A stretch of 5,322 nt of DNA from Deltaproteobacteria bacterium (GTDB lineage Bacteria > Desulfobacterota_B > Binatia > UBA9968). Position numbers and translations under genes: made by a program. The first letter of the stretch is position 1. Every line of letters begins with the position of its first letter. The notes under the pieces were generated by a model, which saw nothing but the letters and a program-made list of their open reading frames with translations, searched no databases and had not been told where the DNA came from. The stretch is taken from NCBI GenBank assembly GCA_027297485.1, contig JAPUHZ010000038.1, positions 1 to 5,322 on the forward strand, read 5' to 3'. Positions 1-5,126 of the stretch are shown here, piece after piece.

Positions 1-489
1 CTTGGCCGCAAGGGTCGCCGCCAAATTGGTAGCCACAGTAGTGGACCCCACGCCACCCTTATTGGAAAAAACCGCGATGGTACGGCCTTCCTCGACGGGC
101 TTTGTCGACTGGATATCGACCTTTGCCTGAATTCCTTCTAAGGACCGCAAGACCTCTGGCCAGTGGAAGGGCTGAGTGAGAAACTCCTCAGCCCCCAAAC
201 GCATAGCCCTTAAAATGGTTTCGGGATTCTTATCGGGAGATGTCATGAGTAGATGGATATTGGAAATCTTGGACTTAATTTCCTCAGCTGTTAGAAAGGC
301 CCTTTCCGGATCGCGGCTCAGATCGACCACGGCTAAAATAGGACCCTTCTTCTGCTGAAGGATCTCAAATGCATCCTCAAAACCGATGACCTTGCCTTCC
401 ACAAGGAAAGCATGTTCCTTCTCGATCTGCTGGCGTAAGGAGACTAAGGCGATATTATCTTGCCCAATTAATACAACGGGTAACTTCAT
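1..489 (-). CDS. cpaE: CpaE/TadZ-like pilus assembly ATPase, N-terminal part (runs off left edge)
   Basis: This encodes the first 163 residues of a TadZ/CpaE protein, a ParA/MinD-like cytoplasmic ATPase that places the Tad pilus machine in the cell. Residues 1-120 read as a receiver-like domain: alternating hydrophobic strands, an Asp at the usual phospho-acceptor place (VVDLSRD, D56), and LTQPF at 104-108 where a true receiver has KP, so the switch Lys is Gln. A ParA-type P-loop follows at 144-151 (KGGVGSTT). It keeps the signature Lys144 but has Ser149 in place of the P-loop Lys, a variation known within TadZ proteins. The ATG at 489 is the only ATG start in frame, with a stop a few codons upstream; no strong Shine-Dalgarno is seen. 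It lies 89 bp after cpaC, and cpaF/tadA would be expected beyond the edge. The family call is firm; the symbol rests on domain order and context. Confidence 0.88.
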   Translation of the reverse strand, partial: MKLPVVLIGQDNIALVSLRQQIEKEHAFLVEGKVIGFEDAFEILQQKKGPILAVVDLSRDPERAFLTAEEIKSKISNIHLLMTSPDKNPETILRAMRLGAEEFLTQPFHWPEVLRSLEGIQAKVDIQSTKPVEEGRTIAVFSNKGGVGSTTVATNLAATLAAK

Positions 490-578
490 GTTATTGTTAA
501 TTATCAGCGGTTATCTTCTTGGTTTCACTAAATCCTCACTTCTCGCTCGCTAATGGCTCATATCCTTTCTTGTCTCAT
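490..578 (-). other. cpaC-cpaE spacer
   Basis: This 89-bp spacer has no clear promoter, terminator or strong ribosome binding site. Read on the minus strand it carries a purine-rich stretch with GAGCC, TTAGCGAGCGAGAAG and TGAGG words. It resembles the other spacers of this locus (near 3017-3095, 3645-3700 and 3957-4003). Confidence 0.5.
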
Positions 579-2153
579 CTAAGGCATGGTCGGTCCGGTC
601 GGAGCAGGTCTGCGCGGAGAGGCTGCTGCCGCTGAAGATTTAGGGAGCGGTATCTGGCGCATGTCCGGATCGTCATATTTTTCGATCGACGGGATCTTCG
701 GCTTCACTCCAGGCCTTAACGCCTTTACGATCTTTGGCGTAATAACGAAAACCAGCTCGGTATCCTGATTCCTAAAGCTTGTGCTGCGAAACAAAGCTCC
801 CAGGATAGGAATATCTCCCAAAATCGGAAACTTGGTAAAATCCTTAATGATCCTGCGATCCAATAGGCCGCTCATCACCAGAATTTCTCCTTCTTTCATC
901 TCCACCCGGGTCACGCTTCTCCGGACTTTAAGACCAGGAATTCCGAGGACTTCCACACTCCTGTCAATTTCGCTCACCTCAGGGAAAACCCTGAGGTCAA
1001 TGGAGCCGGACCATGTAATCGTGGGGATAAAGTCCAATCGGACGCCAAAAGGTTTAAACTCAATGTTGACCGTTGAATCCTCTCCCCCACCAAAACTGCG
1101 GACGGCCAGTGGGAATTCGCCGCCGGCTAGAAAACCACCGGAACGACCATTTTTTATCACTAGGCTAGGCCGGGCAAGGATTTCCGCGATATCCCTACTT
1201 TGGAACAAGCGATATACGAGCCCGATATTATACCGGTCCGTCAGGAGGCTTATTACTCCAGACGTTGCCTCGCCAAAGGTGACGGTTGGCGGAAAGCCGG
1301 AGGGATTTAAAAGATCTCCGCCTGTCAGCCCTCCCTGAGTGCCTGCTCCGCTAAAAACATTACTCGTCTTATTATCGTGCAGCAAATTAAATACAAAATC
1401 AAAGCCAATTTCCCGCAGCTTGGTGAGCGAGATTTCCGCTACAATAACGTCCAACTGAATTTGGCGTACCTCACTGATCACCAAGAAATCAATAATCCCC
1501 GGGATGGCTCTTTTATCCCCCCACCGGTTAACATCCGTCAGGGATCCTTCCTCGGTAAAGGCTAGTTGCCCTCCACCCGCAAAGGCTGTCCCGGTCGTGG
1601 GAAGGCGAACTTGACCAGTCCTAATTGTTACCGATTGAGTAGCAGTGGGAGGGGCTACCTCTTTTTTTGGCTTCGGGGGTAGGTAAGTCTGGGTGATCGC
1701 TAGGACCTTATCATAGACCACTTCATTGGAAACTTCGCCCCTAAGAACGATGGCAGGCCCTGATGTGGAAACATCGATCTTTTCCTCGGGGAAAAGAACT
1801 CTAAACTGCCTCCGTAGCCCCGCGATATCCGGGCTGACGATAAGGTCGTAATTGATCACTGTCCCTCTCTCGTCAAAGATTACAAGAGAGGTCGTGCCCA
1901 CGGATTTGCCGTTAATCAGGAGTTGATTGGGGGCCACCACCACCACATCAGCGATTTCCGGCTGCGTCACTGATACCCTTTTAGCCTTTTGAGCTAAACG
2001 AAAGACCAGAGATTTGTTGACCGTGACTGTGACGGAGGGAGCAACCTCCTGGCTTATCGCAGTCTGTTCAAAAAGAAACAATGCAACAAAAATTGCCAGA
2101 CAAAAACTCCATTTCCCGGCTGAAATAGCTAATATGCCATCCTGATGTCTCAT
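579..2153 (-). CDS. cpaC: Tad pilus outer-membrane secretin CpaC/RcpA
   Basis: This is a 524-residue secretin that forms the outer-membrane channel for the Flp pilus. A signal peptide (hydrophobic core about 17-30, likely cut near TAISQ-EV at 35) is followed by the pilus-type secretin N-domain (about 38-107) and a BON-like segment (about 110-158). A Thr/Gly/Pro-rich linker (about 159-228) leads to the secretin domain (about 228-477), which begins QIQLDVIVAEI. It holds the late hallmark FPILGDIPILGALF (442-455), then TELVFVITPKIV. The tail is rich in Ala and Pro. The open frame extends to a TTG at 2183 that overlaps the cpaB stop, but the ATG at 2153 has AGGAGG five bases upstream and directly precedes the signal peptide, so it is preferred. 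Length and domain order are normal for the family. It is 26 bp from cpaB and surely co-transcribed with it. Confidence 0.95.
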   Translation of the reverse strand: MRHQDGILAISAGKWSFCLAIFVALFLFEQTAISQEVAPSVTVTVNKSLVFRLAQKAKRVSVTQPEIADVVVVAPNQLLINGKSVGTTSLVIFDERGTVINYDLIVSPDIAGLRRQFRVLFPEEKIDVSTSGPAIVLRGEVSNEVVYDKVLAITQTYLPPKPKKEVAPPTATQSVTIRTGQVRLPTTGTAFAGGGQLAFTEEGSLTDVNRWGDKRAIPGIIDFLVISEVRQIQLDVIVAEISLTKLREIGFDFVFNLLHDNKTSNVFSGAGTQGGLTGGDLLNPSGFPPTVTFGEATSGVISLLTDRYNIGLVYRLFQSRDIAEILARPSLVIKNGRSGGFLAGGEFPLAVRSFGGGEDSTVNIEFKPFGVRLDFIPTITWSGSIDLRVFPEVSEIDRSVEVLGIPGLKVRRSVTRVEMKEGEILVMSGLLDRRIIKDFTKFPILGDIPILGALFRSTSFRNQDTELVFVITPKIVKALRPGVKPKIPSIEKYDDPDMRQIPLPKSSAAAASPRRPAPTGPTMP

Positions 2154-2158
2154 CCGTT

Positions 2159-2164
2159 CCTCCT
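2159..2164 (-). promoter_or_regulatory. Ribosome binding site that decides the cpaC start
   Basis: A perfect AGGAGG lies five bases before the ATG at 2153. It favours that start over the TTG at 2183, ten codons upstream. Confidence 0.85.
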
Positions 2165-2179
2165 CTTTTCCTTCTCCAA

Positions 2180-3010
2180 TCAAAATTCCACCACTGATCT
2201 TTCACTCCCATGGTATACTTCCACTCGATACGGCTCCGGAGCTGCCCGTGTCACCCGGGATCTTACCCTCCTTCTGGGAGCAGGGCGGCCTAGAAGGTCA
2301 CGCTTGTTACTCCCTCGGGTCTTTATCAATTTTTCATCCCCCTCAGCCCTGAGGGCCAGGATAATCTGCCCTTCCTGAGATGCAAGAGATAGCTTCTCCG
2401 CCTCTTCCGGGGTCACTTCTAAGGTAATGGAGCGGACAATTTTAGGTTTGCCTTCTTTCTGCTCCACACTTTGGGCCACGGAAAGGACACGCTTGTTTTG
2501 GAGAACAATCTTGGAGATCTTTTCACTCTGCGAGCCGCTTCCAGGAGGAACTAAAGTGGTGATTACGTCCACACGGTCGCCGGGAACAATAAACCCACTC
2601 ACCCCGATGATCTCGTCTACCCTGACTGCCACCGCTCGATGGCCCGGCGCTAGACGAACCGTCAGACCCCCTCTCTTTTCTCCCACCATCTTGGATTTCA
2701 AAAGCGGTTCGCCGGCAACTACCTTAACTTGAACGACCTTGCCAATAACTTCCTGGGTAGAAAAAAAAGAGCCTGCCGGCACCGAAGCCTTCGGCCATTC
2801 AGTTGTCTTCACCAGCCCGTCCTTAATCGCCTTCTCAGTGATAGTTGTTCCCGCCGGGACATCTTTGGCAGCCACAACCACATTCTGGGTAGCCATCTTC
2901 AAGGCATCTGCTCTTTCTCGCTGCTCCCGCAAAAAATTATAAATACCGTAGGCAGCAATAAAGCCAAAAAATATGGCTGCGGCGATTGTAATTTTTACCC
3001 TATTCGGCAT
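2180..3010 (-). CDS. cpaB: Flp pilus assembly protein CpaB/RcpC
   Basis: This is a 276-residue inner-membrane-anchored periplasmic protein that works with the secretin in Tad pilus assembly. One N-terminal membrane segment (about 7-26, after basic residues NRVK) is followed by a SAF domain (about 43-107). That domain shows VVVAAKDVPAGTTI and a second half, KVVAGEPLLKSKM, both typical of CpaB. The RcpC/CpaB domain (about 118-221) contains GHRAVAVRVDEIIGVSGFI and VPGDRVDVI. The C-terminus is Arg-rich, then YRVEVYHGSE, the short strand-forming end common in the family. Two ATGs are possible, 3016 and 3010. AGGAGG (3020-3025) is three bases from the first and nine from the second, so 3010 is slightly favoured; the difference is two residues. 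The stop lies 26 bp before cpaC. An uninterrupted run of eight T's on the coding strand (2761-2768) encodes part of SFFS. Confidence 0.93.
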   Translation of the reverse strand: MPNRVKITIAAAIFFGFIAAYGIYNFLREQRERADALKMATQNVVVAAKDVPAGTTITEKAIKDGLVKTTEWPKASVPAGSFFSTQEVIGKVVQVKVVAGEPLLKSKMVGEKRGGLTVRLAPGHRAVAVRVDEIIGVSGFIVPGDRVDVITTLVPPGSGSQSEKISKIVLQNKRVLSVAQSVEQKEGKPKIVRSITLEVTPEEAEKLSLASQEGQIILALRAEGDEKLIKTRGSNKRDLLGRPAPRRRVRSRVTRAAPEPYRVEVYHGSERSVVEF

Positions 3011-3016
3011 AAACAT

Positions 3017-3095
3017 TTCCCTCCTGAGCCATCAGCTATCGCCTTGTTCTCACTCAACCTTCCTGCTGCTCGCTGACAACTGATTACTTCCCCCT
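3017..3095 (-). other. cpaA-cpaB spacer
   Basis: This 79-bp spacer holds the cpaB ribosome binding site (AGGAGG, 3020-3025). Before it is a stretch with GATAGCTGATGGCTC and CAGCGAGCAGC words, similar in style to the other spacers of the locus. No terminator is seen, so read-through from cpaA to cpaB is expected. Confidence 0.5.
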
Positions 3096-3644
3096 CTAAA
3101 ATCCCGCCCATTCTCCTTTTGGATCCACATAAAAAGCGACCAAGGTCCCCAACCCAATGGCAACCCCATACGGGACAGTAAAGACTTTTTTCCGAGCTTC
3201 ACCACTAGCCTTCGGACGGACCACCCCCAGGCTCATGATGAACAGTTTAACATCAAGCCACGCGCCTCTAAAGCCCTTAAGGTTCATCCCTCTTCCAAGG
3301 ACGATCACGATAAGAGCCAACAACCCGCCCAAAAGAGCCGAATAGAAGAAAATACGAGGCACCCACTTCACGCCAAGAATAGCTCCCAAGGCCCCAAAAA
3401 ACTTTACATCCCCGGCGCCTAGCCATCTAAGTGCAAAAGGAAGAATTAAAATTCCCACTCCTAATCCTAGGCCCAAAATGCTCTCGATCAGTTGCGGGAG
3501 CCCTTTGAAGGCACTGAATAGAATTCCCCCTATTAAACCTAGCAAAACCAGCCGGTTAGGTATCCTCTTCTCCCAGACATCAAAACCAATTGAAAACCCA
3601 ATAAAGAGGATAAGGAACAAGTCGAAAAATAGGCTCTCACCCAT
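3096..3644 (-). CDS. cpaA: Type IV prepilin peptidase CpaA/TadV (A24 family)
   Basis: This is a 182-residue polytopic inner-membrane aspartic peptidase that cleaves the leader of Flp prepilin. Both active-site motifs are present: an Asp near the end of the first membrane segment followed by KRIPN (D22, 26-30), and GAGDVK with the second Asp at 79. Hydrophobic segments lie near 6-21, 32-46, 56-73, about 83-125 and 160-174. Its length matches the short CpaA/TadV class, which lacks the N-terminal methyltransferase domain of PilD. The frame extends upstream to a TTG at 3671, but the ATG at 3644 has GAGAG nine bases away and starts right before the first membrane segment. It is the first gene after a strong promoter and a structured leader, and it heads the cpaA-cpaB-cpaC-cpaE run. 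Confidence 0.92.
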   Translation of the reverse strand: MGESLFFDLFLILFIGFSIGFDVWEKRIPNRLVLLGLIGGILFSAFKGLPQLIESILGLGLGVGILILPFALRWLGAGDVKFFGALGAILGVKWVPRIFFYSALLGGLLALIVIVLGRGMNLKGFRGAWLDVKLFIMSLGVVRPKASGEARKKVFTVPYGVAIGLGTLVAFYVDPKGEWAGF

Positions 3645-3712
3645 GCAGACCAGCTCTCGGCCAGCTATCAACTCTCATCTGTCAGCTTATTCTCATTAAG
3701 CTTCCAACTATT

Positions 3713-3740
3713 AATCAAGTTATATCGAACACGGGGTTTG
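3713..3740 (+). repeat. 28-nt repeat, copy 1 (part of leader hairpin)
   Basis: This stretch matches 5008-5035 at 25 of 28 positions in the same orientation; the shared core is TTATATCGAMCACGGGGT. In this copy the CG-rich half is one arm of the perfect hairpin at 3725-3755. It is non-coding by my reading. Confidence 0.7.
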
Positions 3741-3755
3741 AATCCCCGTGTTCGA
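3725..3755 (-). terminator. Perfect 12-bp hairpin in the cpaA leader, possible attenuator
   Basis: TCGAACACGGGG and its exact complement flank a 7-base loop (ATTCAAA on the minus strand). It begins directly after the 3' strand of the putative riboswitch P1 helix, where an expression platform would sit. The bases after it (TATAACTT) are not a true U-tract, so intrinsic termination is uncertain. It may instead be Rho-assisted, control RNA stability, or be a DNA-level site. Confidence 0.5.
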
Positions 3756-3840
3756 CCAAATGGGAGAGCTACCGCTTCTCCCCTTTGGAAACCCCATCGG
3801 CTTTGTGCCCGCCTCAAGAGGCGAGGTTTACATTGAATCA
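3756..3840 (-). ncRNA. Candidate divergent cyclic-di-GMP-I (GEMM-I) riboswitch aptamer
   Basis: The minus-strand RNA shows the GEMM-I order. A closing helix P1 pairs CAATG (3835-3831) with CATTTG (3762-3757), with one bulge. TAAACC (3830-3825) follows, then a hairpin CGCCT-CTTG-AGGCG and GGGCACAAAGCC (3810-3799). A second arm carries GGTAGC (3773-3768) inside a stem of GGGAG/CTCCC plus AGC/GCT. The family consensus, from memory, has AAACC, GCAAAGCC and GGCAGC at these places. Departures are a CUUG loop where GNRA is usual and CACAAAGCC for CGCAAAGCC. It sits in the leader of the pilus assembly operon, between a strong promoter and cpaA. Ligand identity (c-di-GMP, or a related dinucleotide such as 3',3'-cGAMP) cannot be settled by eye. 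It could also be an unrelated structured leader. Confidence 0.6.
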
Positions 3841-3905
3841 ATGCTGATCCTGCTATGTTAGTGCTAATCGTCAATAATGAAACGCTGTTATTTTACAATG
3901 CATTT

Positions 3906-3933
3906 ATAATACACGTAAAAAACAGACTGTCAA
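3906..3933 (-). promoter_or_regulatory. Sigma-70-type promoter for the cpaA operon
   Basis: A perfect TTGACA (3933-3928) is followed after 16 bases by TATTAT (3911-3906), which matches the -10 consensus at five of six positions. Transcription should begin near 3899. That gives a leader of about 255 nt before cpaA, holding the riboswitch candidate and the hairpin. It is the best housekeeping promoter in the window. Confidence 0.75.
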
Positions 3934-4194
3934 GAGAATTCGTTCTTAACGAAGCGTTCAGCCATGGTATTAGCTCATCTCTAGCTCTCTAGCAGCCCGT
4001 TGTTCCATTGCTGGTTGCAATATCGTGGCTGCTAACGACATGGCAAGCCCCCCTGGAAGATAACCCCCAGGTCACACCTCGCCCCCCTCGGTTCCTGGGG
4101 AGATGGGGCGAGGTATGTTTAACTAGTACACCCCTGAGCCAGATCTCGCCGCAGACGGATCGGAGTCAGTCACTTAAGATGGAAAACCCGTTCA
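3934..4194. other. Non-coding stretch between flp and the cpaA promoter
   Basis: I see no convincing gene here. It holds the flp 3' untranslated region, the stem-loop at 4073-4117, and C-runs (G-runs on the minus strand) at 4048-4053, 4065-4069 and 4082-4087. Near 3960-4003 there is a stretch of CTAGAG/GAGCTA words. Short frames through it lack ribosome binding sites. Confidence 0.55.
4073..4117 (-). other. Long GC-rich stem-loop downstream of flp
   Basis: On the minus strand CATACCTCGCCCC pairs with GGGGCGAGGTGTG over 13 positions. One of these is a U-G wobble that would be a C-A mismatch in a plus-strand RNA, so the structure is better formed in the flp-sense transcript. No T-run follows, so it is more likely a 3'-end stabiliser or part of a structured RNA than a classic terminator. 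Confidence 0.5.
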
Positions 4195-4374
4195 CTACTG
4201 TGATGCACTGTCAAGAGTATTTCCCACCGCAACAAAAACATCGGACACCTTATTCCCTATCCCTGACGCCTTTACAGCAACCCAGATAATGAAAACAACT
4301 AGGGCAACTATCAAAGCGTACTCAACGATGCCTTGACCTTCCTCCTCTGTCATTAACCTTTTTAGCAGTTCCAT
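4195..4374 (-). CDS. flp: Flp-family pilin subunit precursor
   Basis: This is a 59-residue prepilin, the structural subunit of the Tad pilus. A short polar leader ends EEEG (10-13). Cleavage by CpaA is expected after Gly13, giving a mature pilin of 46 residues. The mature end reads QGIVEYALIVAL, with Glu at +5 and Tyr at +6, the Flp signature, inside one long hydrophobic helix (about 16-35). A short hydrophilic tail follows. The ATG at 4374 has GGGGGTGA five bases upstream; the in-frame GTG at 4383 overlaps that site and is rejected. The gene stands apart from the assembly genes, about 550 bp upstream of cpaA, with its own sigma-54-type promoter about 75-90 bp before the start codon. Length and motifs are typical of the family. 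Confidence 0.95.
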   Translation of the reverse strand: MELLKRLMTEEEGQGIVEYALIVALVVFIIWVAVKASGIGNKVSDVFVAVGNTLDSASQ

Positions 4375-4379
4375 TTCTT

Positions 4380-4387
4380 TCACCCCC
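4380..4387 (-). promoter_or_regulatory. Ribosome binding site of flp
   Basis: GGGGGTGA matches the extended Shine-Dalgarno GGAGGTGA at seven of eight bases and lies five bases before the ATG at 4374. This strong site fits an abundant pilin and decides the start against the overlapping GTG. Confidence 0.8.
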
Positions 4388-4448
4388 TTTCGTTTCTTTG
4401 AAGACTAATTTCAGCTTCTATTTTTGTCCATCTGTAAGCTTTTTAGAC

Positions 4449-4465
4449 AGCATAATCCGTGCCAA
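4449..4465 (-). promoter_or_regulatory. Sigma-54 (RpoN) promoter of flp
   Basis: The minus strand reads TTGGCACGGATTATGCT. Against the consensus YTGGCACGRNNNTTGCW only one fixed base differs (A for the first T of TTGC). The invariant GG and GC have the required spacing. The predicted start of transcription is near 4438, giving a leader of about 64 nt before flp. Sigma-54 promoters need an enhancer-binding activator, and candidate sites lie upstream at 4537-4632. Confidence 0.82.
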
Positions 4466-4536
4466 CGGAGAAAACTATATTTTCTCATAAGGTAGACAAA
4501 TCCGGTTACATCTGCGAAAGAGTTTTTTGCCAGAGT

Positions 4537-4632
4537 TGTCACGGCCCTATGACAGAAATGTCACAATTTTGGGTAAAAATGTCATAATTTGACTGACACA
4601 TTTTGATTCTCGGTCCTTATGCTCCCCTGTCA
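4537..4632. promoter_or_regulatory. TGTCA/TGACA array, candidate enhancer for a sigma-54 activator
   Basis: Six half-sites occur in under 100 bp: TGTCA at 4537, 4559, 4580 and 4628, and TGACA at 4550 and 4594. The first pair forms a palindrome, TGTCA-N8-TGACA. ATGTCAYAATTT is repeated at 4558 and 4579, 21 bp apart, so several sites lie on the same helix face. The array lies about 100-195 bp upstream of the predicted flp start, the usual distance for such enhancers. The cognate activator is not identifiable here. Confidence 0.65.
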
Positions 4633-4753
4633 CAGACGGGCCTAGTTCTTCTCAAAAACATCCAATATTCATTAGAATTTCAATGAGATACCAATACCTT
4701 CACTGAATCCCCTACTCTGGCTCTCGGTGCGTAAAAAACCACACCCCTATTCC

Positions 4754-4770
4754 TTGGTATGCCTTTTGCT
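4754..4770 (+). promoter_or_regulatory. Weak sigma-54-like site pointing to the response regulator
   Basis: TTGGTATGCCTTTTGCT keeps the GG and GC elements at the correct 12-base spacing, and the whole TTGCT of the -12 box. It departs from consensus at three fixed positions of the -24 half. The predicted start of transcription is near 4781, about 346 nt before the response-regulator start. Confidence 0.35.
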
Positions 4771-5007
4771 CATTACCGTAAGGGGGACTTTATGCTTTAT
4801 TGGCTCACAGCTATCACTGTTCCCAAAGCTGGAGGTGGCCGGTCCATCAAAGGCCAAATTCCGTAAGCAAAAGGATCATTATTATGAGGGGCATGTCCGA
4901 AGGGTCTGCCTTTAGGTTTTGGCTGTCAGCAGGGACTTAAGGAAAGGGAGCTTCGGTAGCTGGTCAAGGAGTTGTCCAAATTTGCAAAGAGAAGAAAAAC
5001 GGTTAGG

Positions 5008-5035
5008 AATCAAATTATATCGACCACGGGGTATG
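5008..5035 (+). repeat. 28-nt repeat, copy 2 (upstream of response regulator)
   Basis: This stretch matches 3713-3740 at 25 of 28 positions in the same orientation. The second hairpin arm found at copy 1 is absent here. It ends about 90 bp before the response-regulator start, a place where an operator could sit. Confidence 0.7.
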
Positions 5036-5126
5036 CTAATAAATCAATCATGGGTTCAAAAAGATCCATATCCATCTTACCGCCGATCGCTGAACCCTTA
5101 TTCATCCGATGATGGAGGCCAAGACA

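Larger units (their letters stand above)
4633..5126. other. Non-coding stretch before the response-regulator gene
   Basis: I see no convincing gene in this 494-bp stretch. It holds a weak sigma-54-like site (4754-4770) and one copy of the 28-nt repeat (5008-5035). Two very short frames have a Shine-Dalgarno: 4792-4866 (24 residues, AGGGGGA before the ATG) and 4883-4939 (18 residues, AAAAGGA before the ATG). The longer frames starting at 4727 and 4919 use GTG or TTG without ribosome binding sites and look like chance. Confidence 0.5.

Noticed and set aside
781..1338. Long plus-strand frame inside cpaC
   Set aside because: It is a shadow of the secretin gene in another frame, with no ribosome binding site and an unnatural composition.
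3725..3758. tRNA-like acceptor/T-arm shape: plus strand gives CGGGG-TTTGAAT-CCCCG with an A-CCA-like tail
   Set aside because: There is no D-arm or anticodon arm, the loop lacks the invariant C of TTC, and the structure is better explained as a leader hairpin on the opposite strand.
3668..3874. 68-codon minus-strand frame over the cpaA leader
   Set aside because: It overlaps the riboswitch-like structure and hairpin, has no good ribosome binding site, and its product is rich in basic residues with no recognisable motif.
4048..4087. G-quadruplex on the minus strand from three G-runs
   Set aside because: There are only three suitable runs and the loops between them are 10 or more bases; the stem-loop competes for one run.
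4008..4289. 93-codon plus-strand frame over the flp 3' region
   Set aside because: It runs antisense through the end of flp and the stem-loop, and is Pro/Thr/Gln-rich with no motif.
3713..5035. Insertion sequence or transposon bracketed by the 28-nt repeats
   Set aside because: There is no transposase or integrase gene between the copies and no target duplication could be recognised.
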